64,000 nucleotides of DNA. Source: Anagrus nilaparvatae (Eukaryota; Arthropoda; Insecta; Hymenoptera; Mymaridae). Position numbers and translations under genes: made by a program. Each line of letters begins with the position of its first letter. The first letter of the stretch is position 1. This document shows, piece after piece, positions 13,605 to 26,231 of the stretch. The DNA lies in contig JAKSXM010000132.1 in NCBI GenBank assembly GCA_022575985.1, positions 4,712,001-4,776,000 on the forward strand. Direction: 5' to 3'. The notes under the pieces are model-generated. The model did no database searches. It worked only from the letters and a program-made list of their open reading frames with translations, and was not told where the DNA came from.

Positions 13605-15385
13605 TAAATATACAAATGTCAACTATAAAAAATTGTGTTTTAAAAATCGAGTTGTGAAAATGCTTGGAAAATGCTTAATTTTTATAAAATTTCTTTCTCG
13701 TTAAATAAAACAATAAAACATTTCTTTTATGCTAATTTTTGAATTAAGCAACCTCGAAAATCCCCAGATAAAATTTCAAGAGCCAAAATAAAATTTTGCA
13801 AAAAATAACTCCAAAATATAAAAACAGTTAAAAAAATGTTGTATAAATCCATTTTGTTTTCCGAGCATCTGATGTAAACATAATTATTATTTATGAAAAT
13901 ACAAAAAACTATATAAATAAAAGAATAATTTATCAATGTCTAATAACACAATAATAAAAAAACATATTTTTTTGAAAAAAAAAAAGTAAATTTGAATACC
14001 AAATTTTTTATTAAAACAAATAAAATATAAAAATTTTGTTTTTATTTATTAACTCAACTGTCATAAAATTACCCATTTTTTTATTAAAAAAATATTAAAA
14101 TCAAATGCAGAAAAAAAATTTTTATTGATATCAAAAAAATTTTCTGTATAAATTTGTATATTATGAATACTGACATCTGTTTGACCCAAATCAGAATTTG
14201 AAATTTAATTTCTTCTTTACATAAGTATATTAAAATATACGTCAAGTTTTTTTGTGTGTGTGTCTGCAGTGATATGAGAAAAGATTTATTTTTTTGGGGT
14301 ATTACATAAAGCTTTAATTATTAGGATAAAGGAGATTTTATAAACTCAGAGATTTTATTATTTTTTAAAATTCTAAAAAAATCTCATGTTAAAAAATTCA
14401 CTTAGCTACATTCAAAGCTTACGAATTCTCTTATTCATAAATTTTCGTGTATTAAATTGGGACGTAGTACCTAGAGTTTGATATTATTCCAAAAAAAAAT
14501 TCTTCTTTTGAATAGAATACCAAAAAAAAGGTTGTTTTTTTAAGAAAGAAAAAAATGTAAAAAGGAAAAAATATATATTATGAGCCACGAAGAAGAAAGT
14601 TATTGTTGGAAGAGAATGAGATACTCAAGGGAATGACATTCTATTCAATTTCTTTTTTTCACTCGTATATTTTACCCAAGGGTTTTCATGGTTAAGATCT
14701 TATACTAACTAAGTAAAATAGTAAAAGTAGAATTTTTTTTTTAAATAATATTAAAATAAACTTTTATTTTTTTATTTAATTAAATGTGAAAAATATTTTT
14801 CTTTTACTCAATTTATTCAGGTTTAAGTGAAAAAATTTAACTGCTTTAGTTTAAATAAGAATTATGAGGATATAATTGAGCTTACTTTTTATTAAGGGTA
14901 TAAATTTAGATAATCAGCTTTCTGTCTTTGGACACTAACCGCTCTGGATTAATTTGACAATATTTAAGTAAAACTTTTAGGTTGCTCACATGCATTGCTA
15001 AAAAATTCAAGTTGAGAATCCAGGCTTATATTTGAATTAAATTTTAAAAATCATTTATTTCAATTTCTTGTAAGTTTCTACGTCATTCTTAATTTTTTTT
15101 TGTATTCATTTCTCAACTTTTTATGCAAAAAAGCTGAATTGTGGTTTTAAGCAACAGATGTTACGGGTTTTAGTGATTTATTTATGCAAAGATATTAAGT
15201 TGGCAACAATAACTTTCAAGCAATAATAAAAGAAATGTAATAAAATCTAATGTCATTAAACAGTATCAGGATTATGCTAAGAGAAATAATTATTTTAAGT
15301 AATAAAAAGAGATTTGTTTGGGTGAAGTTTATAAAAGTTAAAGTAGATGGAAATTTGGGTTTTTTTGAGTTTTTCGGATTCTTAA
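13605..15385. other. No gene seen
   Basis: AT-rich DNA. Open frames at 13727-13936 and 15216-15492 are low complexity or run into the repeat that follows. Confidence 0.5.
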
Positions 15386-15690
15386 CCAGGGAAATTTTCA
15401 ATTCACTCCGTACCTGCGGTACTTTTTCAAAAATCAGGCTTTACCCGAAACTTAGTCCGAAAAACCCCTATACTGACCCGAGATTTAGCTAACCGCACGT
15501 CCCTTTATTACTTCATGTAGGGGTATTCGGTTACCCAAAAGTCTGATTGGGTACCCGAAATTTCGGGTTTTTTGCTTCAAAATGGGCCGAATTTAGGGTA
15601 TCCTTATCTGACCAGCGTAAATCTGACAAAAAAGACCGAAATTTGGGGTACCCAACCCGACATTCAGCTAACCGCACACCCCAACTTCAT
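15386..15690. repeat. Dispersed repeat with GGGTACCC / TTTCGGGT motifs, copy 1
   Basis: A relatively GC-rich block holding many variants of GGGTACCCGAAATTTCGGGT, GACCCGA and TTAGCTAACCGCAC. A related block lies in the opposite orientation at 34158-34310; both share CCGCAGGTAC (as complement here), TTGAAT and GAAATTTCCCTGG in order. Non-coding and probably a transposon piece; type unknown. Confidence 0.6.
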
Positions 15691-16480
15691 GTAAAGTTGT
15701 AATCACCTAAAAAACAAATCCTTAATGTAATTTAGAACCAAGATTATCTAAGCTCCTATTATTTTCAAAGCCCAGTAAACAAAGATATTTCCCGAGGCTA
15801 AATTTATCATGAAATATATAAAATAAATAAAAAAAATTGAAAATTGAATCCAAGGTTATTATTTTTCTCAATAAACATGTAATTTATCTACATAAAATAC
15901 TTAAAAAATAAATAGGTTATCTCGATTATACATTAAAGATACTAGAGAAATTATTGATATATTAAAAAATTTGTTAAATATCAATATCATATTAAATTTA
16001 TTCAAACTTTATTTTATCTACCTATATAAAAAAGTTTACAATTTTTTTTTTATTTCTTTCTTTATTTAGCTAATATAAAAGTTAGAAATTAAAATTTTTC
16101 CTCATTAAAAAATATAAAGAAAAAATATACGCTCTTGTAATTGTACTTGATCTTTTTTTAAGCGTAAACTCATAATTATTCTATATATAATTATCTGACA
16201 TTTATATATGTGCAGTCGTCTGTATGTGTTAATTTTTTTAGAAGAGTGTGTAGATTTCGCTTTAGTGTGTAACCTAAATTTCAATGATTTTTAATTATCA
16301 TTTTTTTTAAGTTGTATTGTTTTTAATAAAGTATAAAAGAGAATTAACTAATTTTAATTTTTTTTTTATAATTTTGTATCTTAGCACCATGCGCGTTTAC
16401 CCTAGAGTTTGTTCCCTCCAGCGACTATGAGTTGAAGAAAGCTCCTAAATTTTGGTTCCTGTGTAAACGATAAAAAACCA
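15691..16480. other. No gene seen
   Basis: AT-rich DNA with no supported feature. Confidence 0.5.
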
Positions 16481-16815
16481 CACTGTAAAAAGTAACTTCC
16501 TTATATTAACAAAAAAATTAGAAGATTTTCGAAAAATTAGTAAATTTTCGAAAAAATTTGTAAATATTCGAAAAAAATCGTAAATTTACTAAATTTAGTA
16601 TATTGACAAAAAATTCGAGTATTTTCGAATTTTTTCTGTGAATTCACAAGAAACATTGATAATTTACAATTTTTTTTCGAAAATTTACAAAAAATAGTTG
16701 TAAATTAGTTGTTAATTTACAACTTTTTTCGTAAAATCACAAACAAAATCGAGGATTCACTAATTTTTTGAAAACATTCTTTTTTTTTTGTTAATCTAAG
16801 GAAGTTTTTACCGTA
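16481..16815. mobile_element. MITE family A, copy 2 (degraded right end)
   Basis: The left end CACTGTAAAAAGTAACTTCC matches the family. The right end reads GGAAGTTTTTACCGTACA and has diverged, and the right half lacks a block present in copy 1. Left flank is CA, not TA. Confidence 0.8.
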
Positions 16816-17650
16816 CATATTATAAAAAAAATAAAATTCATTTGAATAGAAACATAAAATAATTTTTATAAAACATTCTCGTTTTGCCAAACATTGACTT
16901 ATAATTAATTATCACAGCGAGTGAAAAATATTTAATTAAAATTTTGTAAAAGTAAATGCTTTAGTTTGTATAAAAACTTTATAATTTTGCTTTAATTTTA
17001 TATTTTCTGTAAATAAATACTTACTTTTAACAAATTTTATAAGTAAATATATTATAAATAAATTAAATTTAAAATTACAAAGTAGATAGTTTTAAATTAA
17101 TTAGAAACTTAAATACTCGAAACGCAGTAATTAATTTACTGAAAAATTTTTAATTCAATAAATTTTTTATCAATGTATTTTAATTAAAACGTTATTAAAT
17201 TAAATAAACTACTTTAGTGTCACTCTTGCAAAACCGGAGTGTATTTGACAACAACGTCGTATTCTAGGATATGGAAGGACCTTCTGAATAATCGACCATT
17301 AGGATTTTCCGACTCAGAAGCCATTTTAATACGACGTAATCTGTGATCTCTGACGAAAAAACGAAATTTTTTTATCAATGACCAAAAAATTGCAAGGCTT
17401 TTTTTTCCTATCTGTACATAAAGTTCAGGGTTTTTTAGCAGGTGCTACGCGAATTACTTACATCTGTTTATGTTGTAAACATTTTTGTAAAATCTGGCCT
17501 GCCTAGTATAGGAACTAAAGCTAACTTGGCTTTCAGTGTTTTTAGAAACCGATTGACACTCTTTAATCCAAATATACGGTACATTTTTGGTAAGGTAACT
17601 TAGTGGTTCAGCTATTATTGAAAAGACTGGTATAAAATTTTTGTACTACA
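16816..17650. other. No gene seen
   Basis: AT-rich DNA. A small inverted pair, ACGTCGTATT near 17254 and AATACGACGT near 17327, is the only structure noted. Confidence 0.45.
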
Positions 17651-17764
17651 AAGCCCTTTCCAGACCTGATTAATTTTTTTTAATCTTGTGTGCTTCGACT
17701 ATACTTTTGGTATAGTAAAAGCACATAGAATTAAACAAAATTTATTAGGTCCAGAAAGGACTTA
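17651..17764. repeat. Hairpin of ~113 bp with ~52-base arms
   Basis: AAGCCCTTTCCAGACCT through GTGTGCTTCGACTATAC is mirrored by GTATAGTAAAAGCACAT through AGGTCCAGAAAGGACTT around a loop of a few bases. Arms pair with scattered mismatches. It could be a tiny fold-back element or a transcribed hairpin; size alone also fits a microRNA precursor, but nothing else supports that. Confidence 0.6.
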
Positions 17765-19353
17765 AGGTTATTCCCAAAAATCATTTTAAATTTTTCAATT
17801 TCTACGAGTGGCCAGGTTTCGACCTGAAAGAGTATAGTATTTATTAATTAAGAAACTAAGGCACCAGACCTACGACTTCTCAAAGTAACTTTTTGACATC
17901 ACCAGTTGTAACCAGTTGAAAAAGCTCAACCATGTTGGAAAAACATCTTACTCACAATTCTCATAAATATAGCTGATTCTCTTCTTAAAACAAAAGACAT
18001 TGTTGAAACTACGAATACCATCAAATAGGGTAAAAGTTATGCAGCCACCACTTGATGATAAGTCATGGATTGAAATTTAAATTGAAAAAATTGAAATCTA
18101 ACGTATTGAAAATATGAAAATTCTGCAGGGTACAAAATTTTTTTTTTCGAAGATTCATTGAAGTAAATTTTTTGTTGTAACATTTTTCAATAAAAAAATA
18201 ATTTCTTCTATTTTTAATTAAGAAAAAAAAAATAATTAATGAGTAAAAATTATTGAAACAGAAAAAACAAAAGCTTACAATAATTATTTTTTTAAATATA
18301 AAAACACACTCTTAAAAATTCAAAGTGGGCTAAAATATCTGAAAATCTACCAAATATTACAAATAGACCAATAAATATTCAGCACCCAGAATTTCCACCA
18401 GTGTACAAAAAATAAATTGTAATTAAAAGATAAAAATAAAAATCAATAGTTTGAAAAAGTAAAAAATTATTTTAAAAAAAAGTTTTCTATTAAATCAATA
18501 TTTCCCTATTTAAAAGGGATGGCAATCAATAAATAGTCAGACATTAAGGTTAGAATAAAATATATTTTAATGATACACGTTAATATTAACACAAAAGTTT
18601 TTATCATTAAATATTTTAAATGAATAAAGTTTTTATCTTAAAACTTGTCCTCATTCGATCAAAATACAATCCTTTTTTTTAAAAAAAATATCCATTGTGT
18701 AAATTTTTGTAATTTAAAAAATATTATACATGAATAAATAAATATATTTTAAATCTATATTGGAAAATGAGCTTAGAGGATTATGTGGAATATGAAAAAT
18801 ATTTTTATTATGAATATTTTCATTTGATTAATTTTTAGCCTATTATTTATGTACATGAGCAATTCCTATAAAAATTTAGAATTTTTAAGTCCTTCAGTGA
18901 AATCCTCCATGGATATAAATCTTTTGAGTTTAAAATTTATTTGCTTAAGAAATATAATCCAATAAATCTTTCGGAATAACATAAGATCGATACTGTTATT
19001 ACATAAAATCGAGTTAAATTTATGAAAGTAAAAAAATATTTAAATTTCAAATTTTAAATATACAAAAGCTAAATTCAGTAAATAAGACGTAATAGTAAAT
19101 GACAATAAAAGTAAGTTTTTAAACGAATTTAATAGAACGAAGAAGCAGATAAAGAAGATTATGGAATTAAATAAATTTAACTCTTGTTTTCTTTTACTAT
19201 TCATGCTTACTTACTTTTTTTGTTCTTGAAAATAATATTCTTTACTGTGTTATTTTTAAAGACTTTGTTTTAGTTTTTTAGTGAATTAAGGTTTTGAATT
19301 TCATCAGATTTTTGAGTTTCATGATGATAATATGATGAAAATTTAGAAGAATA
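17765..19353. other. No gene seen
   Basis: AT-rich DNA with no supported feature. Confidence 0.5.
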
Positions 19354-19744
19354 CACTGTAAAAAGTAACTTTCTTAGATTTACAAAAAAAAAAAGAATGT
19401 TTTCGAAAAATTAGTAAATTTTCAAAAAATTTTGTAAATATTTGATAAAAATCGTAAATTTACTAAATTTAGTATATTATCGAAAAATTCGAGAATTGTC
19501 GATTTTTTTTTTGTGATTTTACAAAAAAAGTTGTAAACTCACAACTATTTTTCGGAAATTTACAACTATTTTTTGTAAATTTTCAATTATCTAATCTTGC
19601 GAATTCACAAAAAAAATCGAGAATTATCGAATTTTTCGATGATATACTAAATTTAGTAAATTTACGATTTTTTTCGAAAAATTACTAATTTTTTGAAAAT
19701 ATTCTATTTTTTTTGTGAATCTAAGAAAGTTACTTTTTACAGTG
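19354..19744. mobile_element. MITE family A, copy 3
   Basis: Perfect family ends CACTGTAAAAAGTAACTTTC and the inverse, flanked by TA on both sides (19352-19353 and 19745-19746). It is 391 bp long, close to a full palindrome, and non-coding. It abuts a fragment of MITE family C on its right. Confidence 0.9.
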
Positions 19745-19746
19745 TA

Positions 19747-19793
19747 GTAAAATTACTAAACGGTAGTAATATTGTGTTAATTATTTTTTACTG
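19747..19793. mobile_element. MITE family C, right-end fragment
   Basis: The segment AAACGGTAGTAATATTGTGT followed by TAATTATTTTTTACTGT matches the right end of the fuller copy at 44862-45161 almost base for base. It lies directly against the family-A copy, so family A probably inserted into or beside it. Confidence 0.65.
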
Positions 19794-21276
19794 TGCAGTC
19801 TAGTACCCTAATTCATAAAAAAAATGACCTCTAGTTTCAAAAAATAAACAATGGTCTAATATGCATTAAATAAATAAAAAAAACAATAAAAATCTCTTAA
19901 AAATATGATATTTTATTAGGTGTAACAATTTATCTACTTTTGGTGCCTTATCCTGTATAAAAAATACAAGAAACTTTTATTCTACTCAAATTAAACAAAA
20001 ATTTGGAACAGTGCCAAAAATGTATTAAAAAATTACACACACACACATTTATATGACGTGTGGCATTATAGAGTTTAAAAAAATAAATAAACAGAAATCT
20101 GTCTATTATTATTATTATTAAAACAGAGTAACAAGATGGTTAAACTTTAATAACCTGTAAATGCAGATGTATTTAAATATTTATGATATTCGTGTGTAAG
20201 CTTTTGGCATTTCAATTTAACGCTTAGTAATTTAGATCGTCATATCAACGAATTATGCGTGTTTACGTTTTGGTTAATTATGCGTTGACGTCAGTAAGCT
20301 TTCAGAAAATTAAGCATTACAATGGAAGGGTATTTATCTGATTTTTTTTTTTGTTATTTACTGATAACACAAATTCTAATAAAAACTAAATTTTGAAATA
20401 AACATAATATTTGAAATTTATTCATAATATTGTAAGGAACGTTAAATTAATGAACAAACGTACATAAAATTTATGGGTAATTTCTCTTAATACATCAATC
20501 AATCAAATTTTCCTCAAGGCTATTGTTTTGAAAATCCATTAAACTTTTGGAATTGATATTAAGATCCATAAAATAACTTAATATTTAACCATAAATTCTA
20601 ATTTTATAGTTTTAAATTTAATGTTTCTTAATAACTAACAAAATGTTGCTTCATACAGAAATAATTAATTTCTGCTACACCGGATAAGTAAAATTAGGTT
20701 ATTCATGAATTTATAATACACGTGTATTTCTAATACAATTCTGATTGTATTCGTAAACCATTGATTTAACAGATTGAATTTTCAGGATGTAAGTGCATAA
20801 TACTAGATTCTATAGATGATAATTTCAAACTAATTCATTATTTATTAATACGAACATATTTGGCAACGTAGTCATTCTAAATACCTAAACTAGTGACATA
20901 TTTTTGGCTTATTAATATTTTAACGAGATTCTCGAATATTAATCATTTTATAAATATAAGAAAGCATCAAAAGCAAGAAATATTTGTAAACTTTTGAAAA
21001 AATGTAGAAAATATAAAGAAAGAGAATTGAATACACTCAATGTCATATTTCAAAGTTTTGACGTTCGACTATTGATATTATACTATCCTATTGTTGGTTG
21101 CTTTTTTAAAAAGTCTTATCGTATCATTTATATTGTTGAATGTCATGATGTTTATTTTGAGGATAAAGCTTTTGTTGTATCTGTACTTATCGTTTTAAAT
21201 AATTACGCTGTTTATAATATTGGCTACGAACAATTAATTTAATGGCTAAAATAGTTTAAAACTTTTATAATTTATA
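19794..21276. other. No gene seen
   Basis: AT-rich DNA. The 82-codon open frame at 20994-21242 has no features that I recognise and lies beside the next MITE; it is not called as a gene. Confidence 0.5.
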
Positions 21277-21673
21277 CACTGTAAAAAGTAACTTTCTTAG
21301 ATTTATACAAAAAAAATAGAATTTTTTAGAAAAATTAGTGAATTTTCAAAGATTTTTGTAAATATTCGATAAAAATCGTAAATTTACTAAATTTAGTATA
21401 TTATCGAGAATTCTCGATTTTTTTTTGTGATTTTACGAAAAAAGTTGTAAATTCACAACTATTTTTTGAAAATTTTCGAAAAAAAATCTAAATTATCAAT
21501 TTTTCTTGCGAATTCCAAAATAAAATCAAGAATTCTCGAATTTTCAGATAATATACTAAATTTAGTAAAATTACGATTTTTATCGAATATTTACAAAAAT
21601 TTTTGAAAATTGACTAATTTTTCGAAAATGTTCTAATTTTTTTATTAATATAAGAAAGTTACTTTTTACAGTG
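21277..21673. mobile_element. MITE family A, copy 4
   Basis: Ends CACTGTAAAAAGTAACTTTC and inverse, flanked by TA on both sides (21275-21276 and 21674-21675). It is 397 bp, palindromic and non-coding, with the same internal blocks as copies 1 and 3. Confidence 0.9.
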
Positions 21674-21675
21674 TA

Positions 21676-23460
21676 GTTATTAATGTAATCACTCAAAAAA
21701 CAGCTTGATCATTGAGTCCGAGTTTGAAAAAAATATTTTAGGTATCCGCGAGCCTTCGAACCCAATTATCTCGGAATGCCTCATATAAAAAATAAATATT
21801 TTGTTAAAAAAATCTAAAAAATATGTGATTTCTTAATGAGCTAGAGATATTATAATCAACTAGGTCAACTAATTAAAATTCAAGAAAAAATCTTTATTAC
21901 ATACTCGACTACTTAGATATTCTTTTTTAATTATTTGACAAAATATACAAGTAGTATAACTCAGGTTTTAGTCAGACGTACCAATATTATTGTATTTAAT
22001 TCAAGTGAAAATTAAATCTATTGTAATAAATAATCACTCGAGTGAACAATTTTTTTTTCTTTAATTACTATTATTTTGGTAATAAATTGAATAGCCAATT
22101 ACTTAACAATACTAATGAGCTTTACTAATGCTGGATAATAAAATAACAGATGCGTATCTATTAAATTTATGTGTGTGTTCAGGCTAATTTTAATTACTGT
22201 TATCCACTGCTGGAATTATTTGAGACTTTTTTAAAAATTTTTACACTTTATGAAAATAATTTTGATACCCTTATTCGATTTGACGTTTTAGATATCGATA
22301 TGAAATTTAAATTATTTTTTTCATCTTTTTTTTTCATCTGACAGGGAATCACTTTGATCCAAACTAATGCTGCAGGCAAAATGTATTTAGTGCATGTGAA
22401 ATATGTAATTTATTTTTTTTTGTAAATGATAAACTGACGTTTTTTAGTTTATGAAATTTTTGATTAAGATAAAAATTTCAAAATTTATATTTGGGCGATT
22501 GAAAACCAAAAATTTAAGCATTTAATTATAAAATTTTAATAAAAAACCAATTACAGACTAAAGCGAAAAAAACAAATGAAATTTATCAAGTAGAAAATTT
22601 TTCATTATTAAATAAATTCATTAAAAACATCTCTGGAATTTCTAGTATTTTGATAAAATTGTTTAAATATATTAATAAAAATTCTGTTTAATATTTTAAT
22701 TAAAATTTACAAAATGAAATTTTGTTGCTATATAAAATAAATTTCACATTCGTGTTTCTATTCAAAATCAAATGCATCATCAACGTTTGTATAGAAATTT
22801 TTGTTAGCGAACGTGCTTTGAATTATTTATCGTAAATAATTTCAATTTGGGATTTTAAAAAAATTAAGACTAAAAAAGCCATAAAAGCTAATAAATAAAT
22901 AAAATAAGAAATAAAGAAAAAGTGTACAAGAGTTTAAGAAAACAGTCGAATACACACGTTATTTTCACTCTTTATTGTACTAAAATAAAACTGTATAAAA
23001 ATAAAATGCAACTGAAAGGATAACTAAAACAATTTTATTTACAAGATATTTTATATGGACTGTTCTGTCTTGTTTTAATGAATTATTCTACGTAGGTAAG
23101 AAAAGTTTATAGGATATTTCTTAGGCGAAATTGGTATTCAAAGTTAAGCTAAAAATTCTGAAAATTAATCAATTTCTTTCGTCTACTTGCCTTAAAAATC
23201 TATTTTTATTATATCTTGCTACAGACAACTACTACAGCTTGTCAAAAAATTAAAAATGAACTAAGGCCCACTCTGCACCAGTACGTAATCATGTTTTATG
23301 ATAATCATGTTTGTTGGATGTTTTTTACCCTGCTACACTGTACTAAAAACATAACCTCAAAATTACATATTTTTAAAAACTTATTAGTTACATAAATAAC
23401 TTAATCTATAATTAAAATATCACTTAATTACACTTTATTGTTTAATTTTGATTGAAAATA
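21676..23460. other. No gene seen
   Basis: AT-rich DNA with no supported feature. Confidence 0.5.
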
Positions 23461-23545
23461 CCCACGTAAAAAGATTAAGCTTAATTTTGGGTACGGACTA
23501 ACCTAAAAAGGTTTAATAAAATTAAGCTTAATCTTTTTACGTGGG
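23461..23545. repeat. Perfect 28-base stem hairpin flanked by TA
   Basis: The left arm (23461-23488) begins CCCACGTAAAAAGATTAAGC and the right arm (23518-23545) is its exact complement. The loop contains a second small hairpin, AACCTAAAAAGGTT. TA lies outside each arm. Either a very short palindromic transposon derivative or a functional hairpin; the exact match implies that it is young or maintained. Confidence 0.7.
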
Positions 23546-23571
23546 TACCATTTTGTAATAACTTAAATTTC

Positions 23572-23814
23572 GATTATCCCAGCTACACCACAAAATATTG
23601 TACCAAATATGGAACCAAGTACCAAATTAATAAATTAGATGGAACAACCCATATAACCGACAAAACATTTATATACAGAGAAAATAAAATAACAGGCAAT
23701 ATAAACAGCTACAGATATATATATCTTTCACGTTTCACAACAGAAGATATAAAAAGGTTTTCTCAAGCATACATAAAAAAACTGTCACTTGCTCATAAAA
23801 ATTTGAAAAAATAA
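23572..23814 (+). pseudogene. Unrecognised open reading frame without ATG, possible exon or transposon remnant
   Basis: An 80-codon open stretch ending in TAA reads DYPSYTTKYCTKYGTKYQ near its start, IYRENKITGNINSYRYIYL in the middle and FTTEDIKRFSQAYIKKLS near its end. Its amino-acid composition is more protein-like than nearby AT-rich frames, with Tyr, Thr, Gly and Lys well mixed. There is no in-frame ATG. I do not recognise a family. It could be the last exon of an undetected gene, a transposon-coded piece or chance. Confidence 0.3.
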
Positions 23815-25960
23815 AAAATATCTATCTTGAAAAATTATGATAATCTTAAATTGTAAATTTTATTCATTCCATTTTATGTTTTTAAGCAAATTTTTTTACT
23901 ATTCGAATGAGGCAACTAAAAATTTCACAAAATTTGGAAAAAAAATCTTAGTCTACTAAAATTTTTATTATCAACTTTTATTCGATAATTTTTTTATACT
24001 CGTAATAAATTAATTACGATATCAACTTGTAACTTTAACGTACCACCCAATTAATCCATATTGTCTCAAGAGAATCGTATGATTTATTACATTAAACTCA
24101 GTTTTATATAATTAATTTATTACATTCTCTTCTATAATTTTATTAAATAAAAAAAAATATTTTTTTTTCTATTTAAAAATTAATTTCTTTACTTACTAAA
24201 ATCATGTTGTAATTAAATTAATTAAACTTCATACAGAGTTTATCAAAGTCAACAAACAACAAAAAAAGGTTATTGAGCTTTTTTTAAGATGAAAAAAATA
24301 TTGATTTTCTGCTTTTTCAACGTCATATTATATCAAACACTAGAAAAAAAAGTATGTGTACACAGCAAGCACCAAAAAAAAACAAAGCTACCCGAGTATT
24401 CGAGTGTTAATAAATTAAGGGTTATTTTACAGACAAAAAATAAATAATTCTCGTAATATTTCAAAAAATTAAAAATTACTTGGTAACTAAAAAAAATTTT
24501 TTTTTTCCAAATGACTTGTTTTATAATTTAGAAAAATAAAAAAAGCAGAGTAATTATGTATGCTTGAGAAAAAACAATTATAAATGTCTTATACAATGTT
24601 TTTTATCCGAGACACAACAAAAAAGTTGTTTTATGTGTGTGTGGAACATATTTTTTATTCTAAAATGCATAAATTAAAAGTTATAACTGGCTTTTTTAAA
24701 CTTGAATAGCCTCGAGTCAGGTTCTTGTTATTAAAAATGGTCCTTTTCGAGCCGGAGACTGGAAACTAACCAACCAAAAGCTCCGTATAAAAATATAATT
24801 ATTTAATGTATCCATAAAGCTTGTTTAAAAGGTGTTAGTTGTTAATATTAAAAAATAAAGAAGAAAATCTCTTATCTTGACCGATATTCTTTTTACAGAT
24901 GTATTCGTTACTGGCCTCATTACTTTCTTACTTTATGACCTTCCTTTTGCACATTTTTCTTTATCTCATCATTTAAAGGACTCTTTTTTCTTTTAAAATA
25001 AACTTTAAAAGCTTTTTAAATAATTTTATTAATCCACGTTATCTTAAATTAAAATCACATTAATCGATTATTTTCTAAAAGCTTTGACTTGATATTATTA
25101 AATTTTAATTTTTGATTATTTAATTCTTCGTTGGGTATAAGAATCGATAAATAGCAGAAAAATTAAATGAAACGTTAATAAAATTTTCATTATTTTGTTA
25201 TTATAAATTTAAATTTATCGTTTCTATATTTATTAAGCTCTGTTTTATAAATTTTAATTAATGGAAATATAGTATAATTTATATATGTGTTTGTGTACAT
25301 TGTTACTCTTCGATACAATGGATATTCGTTAAGCATTAATTTAATTACAAACAAATAAATAATATTCTCTTATTAATTTATTCTGAAATTTTATAAATTT
25401 AAAAAAGGATTTTATCAGTTACTTTTTTTTAGTCCAATTTTTTTGAGGTTAGGAAATCGACAGGAGCAACAGGCTATTCAAATTTATTTGTGTTACTTAA
25501 AATATTTTAAATTCTTATCAAGTTGGACATCTAAACCGAAAAACGAGCATTTATTAAATTTGCTTTAAATTCACAAAATTTTTATATATGTCCGAGTTTG
25601 TACGTGTCTAGCATTAAAGTTTAAAATGAAGATGACTCTTGAATATTGTTATAATAGAGCAATGTATGAATTTCTAAAAAGCATAGTTAAGTATGTGTCA
25701 CTAATCTTTAAATTATTAACCACAATTCCCTTCAATTCCCATATCGATCCTACGAACAATCCTCTCTAGAGCTATGATTAAAACGTCAATTAACAGCTCG
25801 GCTTGACCTTAATACTTTTTAACATTCTGATATCTCTAAAGATAGATTACATCGTTTACAATGTCTTTCTGGCGAAAGGACTATCCAGGCAACGTGTTGT
25901 AGTCAAAATCAAGTCTTCATACACTTTCCTCAACTCAAAAGGATGATATTACTCCTATTA
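23815..25960. other. No gene seen
   Basis: AT-rich DNA. The last few hundred bases may belong to the LINE fragment that follows, but I cannot support a reading frame there. Confidence 0.45.
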
Positions 25961-25969
25961 CTCGCAACA

Positions 25970-26231
25970 ATAATTTACTAGATTGTTCTAATTGACCTGA
26001 TACACTTAAGGTAGGAATCTTAAACGCAACATCGCTTAAATGACATTTTAATCAATTTAATCAAATTCTATAATTGAGGATCCAACGTATGACATTATAG
26101 GTATGTATTACAGAAACTAGATTTGAGGACGCAATTGATTATCACTTTGACAATATTGATGGTTTTAGCATCATACTTCAAAATAGAAATATATGAATTC
26201 TGTATAGAACAAAAATTCTTGTCAAATCCAA
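25970..26231 (+). pseudogene. LINE endonuclease-domain fragment, left of a fold-back insertion
   Basis: Translated pieces read VGILNATSLK, then VCITETRFEDAIDYHF and IDGFSIILQNRN, in line with the N-terminal endonuclease of jockey/CR1-type ORF2 (NxxSL..., ETWL-like). Several stops. The sequence is cut at 26231 by the fold-back element and resumes at 28545. Confidence 0.65.
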
